Origin: Trichopria drosophilae
Taxonomy: Eukaryota > Arthropoda > Insecta > Hymenoptera > Diapriidae
Direction: 5' to 3'
DNA length: 64,000 nucleotides
Assembly: GCA_030407085.1 (NCBI GenBank)
Contig: CM059585.1
Location: 6,689,001 to 6,753,000, forward strand
The position numbers were made by a program, and so were the translations under genes. Each line of letters opens with the position of its first letter. Positions within the stretch are counted from its first letter, which is position 1. Below the pieces are notes generated by a model. It was given only the letters and a program-made list of their open reading frames with translations, made no database searches and was not told the origin of the DNA. Below, in pieces: positions 13,701-22,700 of the stretch.

Positions 13701-16700
13701 CGATGTAAATCAAATGGTTTTCTACCCAAACATATTTTTTTAAATAAGTTTCATACACATTTTTACTCGTCACTATATAACAACAAACAAAAAATTTAGT
13801 TAAGAAATTTAGACAAAAACAAAAAGGAAATTTTCACTTATGAAAGTAACGGAGAGGAATTAAAGAATTTTTATTCATTGATTATTTTTTATATAATTTC
13901 AATAATTTAACTTCTTACATATGGACGAATGACTCATTACCAACTTGTGAGGAAAATACAAGATTTCCCACTGAATTTGTTGTTTCTCCTCAAATCACGC
14001 CGGAAATTTCATTTATAGTAGTTTGTGAGACTGCTAATTATGTGTCTCAATTTTAAAAAATATCAAAGAAGCAAATTTCACTATCTTGGAGCCAATTTTA
14101 CTGTTTTTGGGGATTCCCCGCTACGTTTGAATCCCTCTATCGGTGTGGTTAAATACTAGTCGAAAATAGCCGATACGAATTACAGTAGTCCTTCCCTTAT
14201 TCTAATTTGTCCAGTCAGGTAAAATGGTGGCATGCTTCCCTTATTCTAATTTTCCCCTCGCCCCCACTACGTTGATTGTTGTATCACTTTTGTCTCTTTT
14301 CATTCGAGGCGCATTCGCCGTTATTTGTTTTTTGAAAGTATGTAGAGAGAACGGGTGAGGGGAAATATTAGAATAAGAGAAGAGAAAAAATTAGAATAAG
14401 GGAAGGACTACTGTACTATAGGCCCTCTGCAGAAAATACCATGGCGCCTCTGGTGTCATTTTTGAAACTTATAGGAGTTTTTTTAAATACCCACTATAGT
14501 TTTTGCAGTGTTTTTATTAATTTATTTATATTATAAAATATTGTAAGGTGGTCAGTTAATTTGTGATTGTTAAATGGTATTCTAGAAATTAGATTTTTAA
14601 GTTCTTTTGCGTTTATAACATGACTACTTTCTCACAATAATATTCTCTTCTCAAGAATTTCCGGGCGAATAAATTGGTAATATTTTTAAATATAACTTTT
14701 AATATAATTTCTACCGATATAAGTACAAAAACAAGACTTTCCCGATATAAACGTTTAAGGTTTGCCCTTGAAATTGTTTACTATTCTGTCCTACGAAGGC
14801 GCTAGTGCTCCTCAATCCATAATCTGCAGGCTACCTATCACCGCGAGCTAATTGTCGGAAAACAAGAAAAGCTAGACGAGGAATCGAAAAAGGCGGTAAA
14901 CACTTCCATGCGTTCAGTAATAACACAGGACCACAAAATAAAAAAACAATTTGGAAACTGAAACGCGACTAGGTGAATCTTATAGATTTTTAGCCGCTGA
15001 ATCCGAATCCGGGCACAGAATTTGCTCATCACGTCTGAGATTTTTTTATGCGAGGTTATAGTGCGTAAAATTACTCTTTTTATGCGTATTTTTACATTCA
15101 CTACATAAAATAATGTTTCGACCGGTGAATGAAATGGAATTGTGTAATTCTTGTAGATTTTTGGCCGTTGAATCCGAATCCGGGTGCAAAATTTGCCCAT
15201 CACGTCTGAGATATTTTTATTTTGAGGTTATAGTGCGTAAAATTGCTCGTTTTATGCATATTTGGACATTAATTATATAATAACGTGTCGCCCGAAGAAT
15301 GAAGTGGAATTATGTAATTCTTGTAGATTTTTGAAACTGAAACTGACAGGAAATTCGTAGCAAGAAATTCAAGCTGATAGTAGCCCATAGAAATTTGCAG
15401 CAGGAAATTCAGCTGCTATCACGCCTCTGTCCTTGGCGAAGACGTAACGTCTATGCCATTTTCTTCACAAATGGAATGGACAGTACCCGAAAACCATGAA
15501 AGTGATTGTTACTTTTGTTTGTGCGATTTAAACGGGCATACTTCAAAAACTAAGCAAAGCATCATTTTAGGATTGTGGAAAGAATTGGCAGAACTTTTAG
15601 CATCAAGACTGAAGGAAAAGAACCTATTAGCTCCAGGAACGAATATCACTTTTTACAGAACTAAAGACCAATCTCTCAGGAAATTTTTTTCGATTAAAAA
15701 TTTTTGCTTTCTTTACTCCATATTGACAATATGGTTCTAAGAAAAATACAGAGGTATGTTTACTCCAAAGGACTTAAATGTTGTAAAATCTATAATCTAC
15801 TCCATTGTCTACACCTATGAGCTGAAAATGTATTCCCAATAGTTTTAGAAGACAATTAAAGCTATTATTTCTTATCTTTGTGCTAGAATTTTTTATTAAT
15901 CTTTGTTTTTTGTTTGTCCACTTATGGAATCATAGTGTATACCGGTGCTGCAAAAAATGAAGCGTATATTAAAGCGTCAGGTGAGAGTACAAGAAACGTT
16001 TTTACGAAATTGTACGCTTAATGAAGCAAATCACACGCTTAAAATAAGTTCACATGTCACTTAATTGAGAAGAGTTCTGAAACCTGAGAATGCACCTTTT
16101 AAGCGTTATATAAGCATGCAATTAAGCAGTTTTTGAGTGCATGAATCGTTTTTTTTTACTTTTGAATGCTACATGGGATAAATTAAAGAGTTTATGAGAC
16201 GTTCGGGAAGTAGGAGTAAAACGATTTTTACAATCTTCTATAAGTTCCCTTACGAAGAAACCTTATAATTACTTCGACCCAAACCGTAGATTTGGATGAA
16301 GTATTGAATTTGGTCAGTTTCCGGCAAAAAATCACCCTATAGTTTTTCATGAAATGTCGACGTTGCAGGACAAAAAAGCAGTGGTTGGGGTGGGTGTTAT
16401 ATAACTACGTCAACACTGAAACAACTGAAACGATATTTTTTAATATGACGGGCGTGAGGCTCGATAATTTAAGCCCGAAGGTTTCACTCAAGGGCGCGAA
16501 AACGAACTTCGCGCCCGGAGTGTTAAAAATGTTATTGATTAATATTTCGGCTGATATATGATGAAGGTAAAAGTTTTGAAAATACTAATTTTCACTTTTT
16601 ATGCATTTAAGGACCCCCACCCCCTTCTAATTTTTTTTAATACATTAATCAGGAACTCTTCCTCTATGCTTTCCAAAGCGTACGTAGCCGTTCACAAATG

Positions 16701-19700
16701 CAAAATGTTGAACTCTTAAAAGGTGCATATTCACGTTTTAAATACTTCCATCGAATTTTCGTGGAAGTGGAATGCACGTTACTTACATGTTTCCCAAACG
16801 CCAATTTCACGCTTTATGAACTCTTAATGGACACTCATTTTTATTGGCAAGGGAGCATTTTTAGTCCGGCAGTATTTAGAAATGTTGATACGATAATTAT
16901 TTGCAGCTTATAAATATGTACCTTAAAACAAAAACAAGAAAACGATACAATTCCATAAAACGCAAAAATAAACGATACTCAACACTTTTAGCATGAATTT
17001 TTATACCATAAGAAAGAACAAATTCTGTAGCCAATGTCAATGACAGTTGTTACAAAAATTGTCATGAAATCGTAGGCTTTTATTACATTTACATCGGTAT
17101 ATTGTTATTAAATTGATGATCATATATGACAAATAAATTTTAAAAAGTCAATAAAACAAAATACATTTGATAGGTTTTACTTTTTTTAACGCAATTAAAT
17201 GAACACAAGAGGAATATTTTTGCAAAAAGCTCGGAACATTTTACGAGTCTCACTAACCACAGGCTTGAAACTGAACACGATTTTGCTTATGACAACACCA
17301 TAATCCTTGCAAAAGAAAAAAAAACTGGGCAAAGAGAGGTCACCTTGCAAATTATTTTATAAAAGAAGAGAACAACATCGTCAACATCCGGTTCGAAACA
17401 TCGATGCTACCAGAAGTGTACCATCCCATTTTATCTTCTAAATTCATACATAGTTTATCAACGGTTCCTTTATTCTTAGTACGGCACCACCAACACATAC
17501 AAAACTTCATATCCCCTAATTTAGTATAAATGCGACGCAATCCACCGGTTTCTTACAGAGCCTTGAAGAGGACTCATATTCGAGTCGAAACGTTGCTAGA
17601 TTTTCATTTATATTACAAAAAAAAACCTTCAAATTTATTTTGGATTTATCTTCGGATTAACCTTTGTCTGTTTTTTTCCTTTTCCTCTAATTTTTTATTC
17701 TTTATTGAACTCAACTATTTTTAATTTCTATTATATATATATGACCGAAAAAAACCATCACTATTTAAGAATATATTAATAACACAAAATTTTGAAAATA
17801 AGAAGATTGTTAACATATAATCACCTCAAAATTCATTAAAAAATACAATTTTTTGCGGTTAAATTCCTGTCTGATTTGATGAGCAACAACGATTATTTAA
17901 TTTCGAAAACATGAAAAAAAAAACATAATAAATCAACGGATTAATAAATAAATCCGTTGTGATGCCATTTTGAAAATAAAAATGTTTTTGTTTATTATCT
18001 TATCCCTTGGATATCAGGATCCCATTTTAGAATAATTTAGTTTTTAAATAAATAAGGATGAAAAAGCATGATTCTTAATCTGTTTTCTTGAAAAACTGAA
18101 ATTAAATTCCTTTTCGAAACCGTGCCTCAAAAAAATCAAAAATGATGGGATGAAAATTAAAATATATTTTCGTTTAAATTCAGTAAACGATCCAATTCAA
18201 CATATAATGTTCATTTGGTAAACGGATTCATACTCCAATATTTTAATTTTATTCGTATTTGTCCAATATCGATAATATTGCTTTCTTACATTTGTGAACT
18301 TTCAATTAATTTAATTAATTTCTGAATGCGTGTTATAAAAATATTATCATATTTCGTTTTGATTTTCGAGTTTATTTATCGTTTAATTCAACGACTTTTT
18401 TCTTTTATTGTGTTCAGGTTTATTTTTCACGAGTGCGTATATTTTCTCATCGATTTTCATTAGCTTATGTATGGCATTTGACATGTGGCGATAAAATCTA
18501 CGTCGTTTGCACTCGATCAAGCCGCCGATAGTATATACCCGTTTTTGTTCCAACATTCCTAGTCAAATCCTGCATTTTCATATTGTTCTTCACATTTAAA
18601 ATAGGTCCAATCGTTAATGAGAATGCTTTGCATATATTCTAAATTCTTCTTAAAATGTAAAGTTCAAATTACGCATAGAAAAAATGTTATTTCCATTAGA
18701 AAATTGATTGAAAATTCTGCAGTCTTGAAAGGTATGAAAACGTAGGTTTGAAGCGAAAGATGATAAATTACGCTTTATTCCAGTTCACTTTCTTTCAAAA
18801 TATGGTTGGAAATTCACAAAATTTACGTTCAAACCAATCTATAAATTCTTGTCTGATAAGTTTTGCCTTGGAATTTTAGGATGTAAAACATTCTTGCGTA
18901 CATTTTCCAATATTTAACTTCAGGTTTCAACTTTATGGTATTTGCAACTTGATTTTGTTTATGTGTACGTTCATATTTCGGTATTTTGTGATCCAGTTGC
19001 AACTCAGTAACGAGATTATTTCGACACGTGGATGATATGTATTTACGGTCTCTCTTGTTTTACTGCAATTTGCCGAAAATATCGGAAAACGAAAATTGTT
19101 GTTTTTTATACATGTATGCCTGGTTAAAAGCACCAGACGCGTTTAGTCGGGACAGTTCTAGTTATTTTTTTTTTAATATGAGTGAACGGGGGGAATCGCC
19201 CTTTTCACTACGTTTTTGCCATATTAATTGTAAGATTTTTGCGAGGGCTACAGATCGACTTTAGAAGATGACACCATACTTCACATTTGTGTATGAAATA
19301 TAGGAAGTGCAGAAAAATTTTAATCAATTTGTCAAGTTACTATAACCAGAACCTTTCCTTTTTCTCCGTCATGCCAAGAAACTTGTCGAAGCGCCGCCGA
19401 TAGGTGCGGTAATGACACTCAAAGCTTCTCGCTGCACATTCGCTCCCGTGAAAAAAATGTATTTCATTTGGTTTTAAGCACGGAACATTTAATTGTATCT
19501 GATTATCACATTACATGAAATTAAATTAAGTATAAATTAGAAAGAAAAATAATCACAAAAGGTTTGTTTACTATTGTTTGTCTTCCAAATTTTTTTTTTA
19601 AAGTTCTTTATCCGATAAACGTAGATACTTTTGTGATCTTCACTGATTCTTAATTAATCTGTTTTAACTGTTAAAGTGACAGAGATCCTGACCGAATACT

Positions 19701-22700
19701 GATTTCACGTTATTTCTTCCTTTAAATCAACAGAACTTGTATCAGCTAGGATTTTCTCATTAACTTCTCATTTTCTCATTTGAATATGTAAATGATTACG
19801 TAGCGAACTTTCGTGGCCCATTTCGTCATCATTTTAGATGAACCTGTTGGTGGTTTAAGTTCACTGTGATTGCTTGCATAATTGTCGGGAAATGCACTGA
19901 CTACTGACTCAATTTGTATAATTGAAATATTATGATTATAACTTTTATGGTAAATGTTTTTTACTCACCTACGTCTCGATTTCGAATTTCGCTTGCACTG
20001 AGTTTGAAAACGTTTTCTTGGTGGCCATTGTCCGGGAAGTAATAGGTCTCGATCTCCAGGGAGAACTTCCCGACGAAGGGGCTGGTGTACCTCGTCTTCG
20101 TGTAGGGATAAGCGTTCCACGCTTCCTCCTGGACCGTGAGGGCGGATGTCGGAAGCAATCTCTTGAACCAACCCGGCAGGTGACTTCCCACGTGATATAT
20201 TTTGTGTGTATATTGTCCATTGCCGCCAGGGCCATTCGTGTAGGGTTCGTTTACCAGTATCTCGACTCCACTGCCAGCCCCTTTGCTCTCTTCTCGTGAT
20301 TTTTTCTGTAAAAAAAACATCATTGCTCTGAAATAATATCAAGAAAATAGAAAAAATATATAAAGTGTTACTAAGTTAACAATTATATAGTTCAATTTCA
20401 AAAAAATGGTGCCACACATCAAAATTATTGGGGTCATTAAGTAAACCTAGAGTAAGTATATTTTACACCGTTGCAGTAAATTTTACTTCATTCGCATATT
20501 TCCTTCGAAGTTTTAATCGTGCCACTGAAGCAATTATGTACTCCACCGAAAAGATTAGATAATCAATCCTATCCGGTGATTAGAAACCCTCTGGTAAAGT
20601 GGAAGCACTCTATCTTTCCGACCGTCGCACGTTGGTTGGAAAACAAATGTTTGGCACATGAATTTCCTTTCCATGAATTCTCAACCGATTTCGATGATCT
20701 TGTACCTTCTATTATTAGTGGTTAGGGCATCTTTTTCATTACGCCTTGCGATTTATTTTGGTTCGTTCATTTGTAATTTGGAAATTATGTTGTTACTAAT
20801 AAAAATGCGATAATTTCGATCAGCAGTATCAGGGAACAATTGTTAATATTTAAAGTATATTTTCAATTTTTTTGTGGCGGAGAAATTTTAATCGGCCAAA
20901 TTGGTTCAGCCTTAGATACCTTAAAAAATAACAATTGTTCCCAGATATTGCGTATAGGTATTAAGGAGACAATGGGAAATTATTGCACTTTTATTAGCAA
21001 CGACATTATTTTAAAATTACTAATGAACGTCTGGGGTACTAGAAACCAATTAGAAATTATGCCCTCACCAGTTCTATAACAGAAGTATTTATAAATACCC
21101 TTACAAGAGTACTTTCAGCACGAGTTCTTTTCCAACCACCATGTGTCGCCACCTCTACATCGACGGATAAAATACGCGGAACGCGGAATAGAAAAAGGCG
21201 GCAAAACACATCCACGCGTTCCTGTATTTATACAACTATTTGTTTGTGGTGGAATGTTCTTTAGGCGTCGCTTGTTGTCAGTCTTTATTGTGTTATTTAA
21301 TATAGTGGTTCGGATTCCACTTAAAACTGTAGGTCCAACAACATATTTCCTAGATCCCCGGTCTGGTTTTATGTTAAACATAATGCCAATTATGTAAGAA
21401 TGCGATAATTAACGTAATTTCGTCAGGATGTAAGAACTGTGTTGTTATCACTGGTGTGCAGAAATGCGGTGGACGGTGGGTTGGTCTATTTCCATAAGAA
21501 CATTTTTTTTTTGTGTTATTTAATATGCACATTACACAGTGGCAGTTGGCGAGCAAACTATTTCATTATTTATCTTAACCTCAAAATGTAACCGGTTCGT
21601 TTTCGTTTGTGTCCGTTTTCTTTGACATTCTTGGATTAAGAACTCTCCTATTAGAGAATAGATTTTATATTCAATACGTCTTCAGAATGTAAAGTCTTTC
21701 ATCTAAAGAACAGAAAATATAGTTGAACATAACGTGCTCTATTTTCTACGCCCTATGCGCGAAAAATTGACGTCAACAGTTTTAGATAGAAATTAAGAGA
21801 ATCATCGTTTCTTGCCTCGTTAATTGGCGCCAATTTAAGTGGTTATTAACATTTATATGGTTTTTATAGATTTTTCCAACAATTTAACATTCAAAATGGT
21901 GCATTCAATATGGCGTACATAATTTAGAAAAGTCAAAATATCGGAATCAGTTCTTATACAATATAATCAGTTATTTTGGATTTGGGGGGCCGATTTTCGT
22001 CTGCCATATTGAATCCGCCATTTTTAAATTATAAATTTAACTCAAAACAAAAATAATGTAGTTGTGTAAATAACCGAATGAAAACATGTGAATAAAGTTA
22101 TTTAAAAATAAAGTTTGCACATAAAATTGGTTCTATTTAAATAGTTTAAAGTGTTATTCAAAATTATTATTTTTATTAACAAAATTTCCAAACTACATAA
22201 GAATAATAAGCAATCGGTTGATATAAATGTATAACGTAATATGTATAAATTTTTTCAATATTTTCATTCTCAGATACCTTCAAGTTCGGAAACTTTACGT
22301 TTGGTTTAGTTTTAATATATTTCCTTCAGATTTCGACGATGTATTTTTCTCGCCTTTATTCAGGTTTTCCGTTTGATTAGGTACTGCTCATATTTTATTT
22401 ATGTCGAAATTCTGCCAATAAAATACCATCGATCGATTATTTCGAAATTTTGCATTTATATTGAATTTTTCCCTTTAGACGTTCCCTCCAACTTTTTTCA
22501 ATTTTTATTCCTATCATATTTCGCTTTCGAAATTTGTCTTTCACTTCATTAATTTTTAGAAGATTTAGAACAAGAATTGTTATTCAAATTCATAAATGGA
22601 CTCGGTCAACAGTACCTACTATATTTTTCAACAAAATTTATTTAAATTTAATGTCTTTATTGAAGCACTCTTTTTTAACGATTTTCTACCAATGTTATTT

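Noticed and set aside
19922..20342. Long open frames on the plus strand and in other minus frames over rdgB exon 2
   Set aside because: They overlap a clear PITP-domain exon in another frame and are its shadows.
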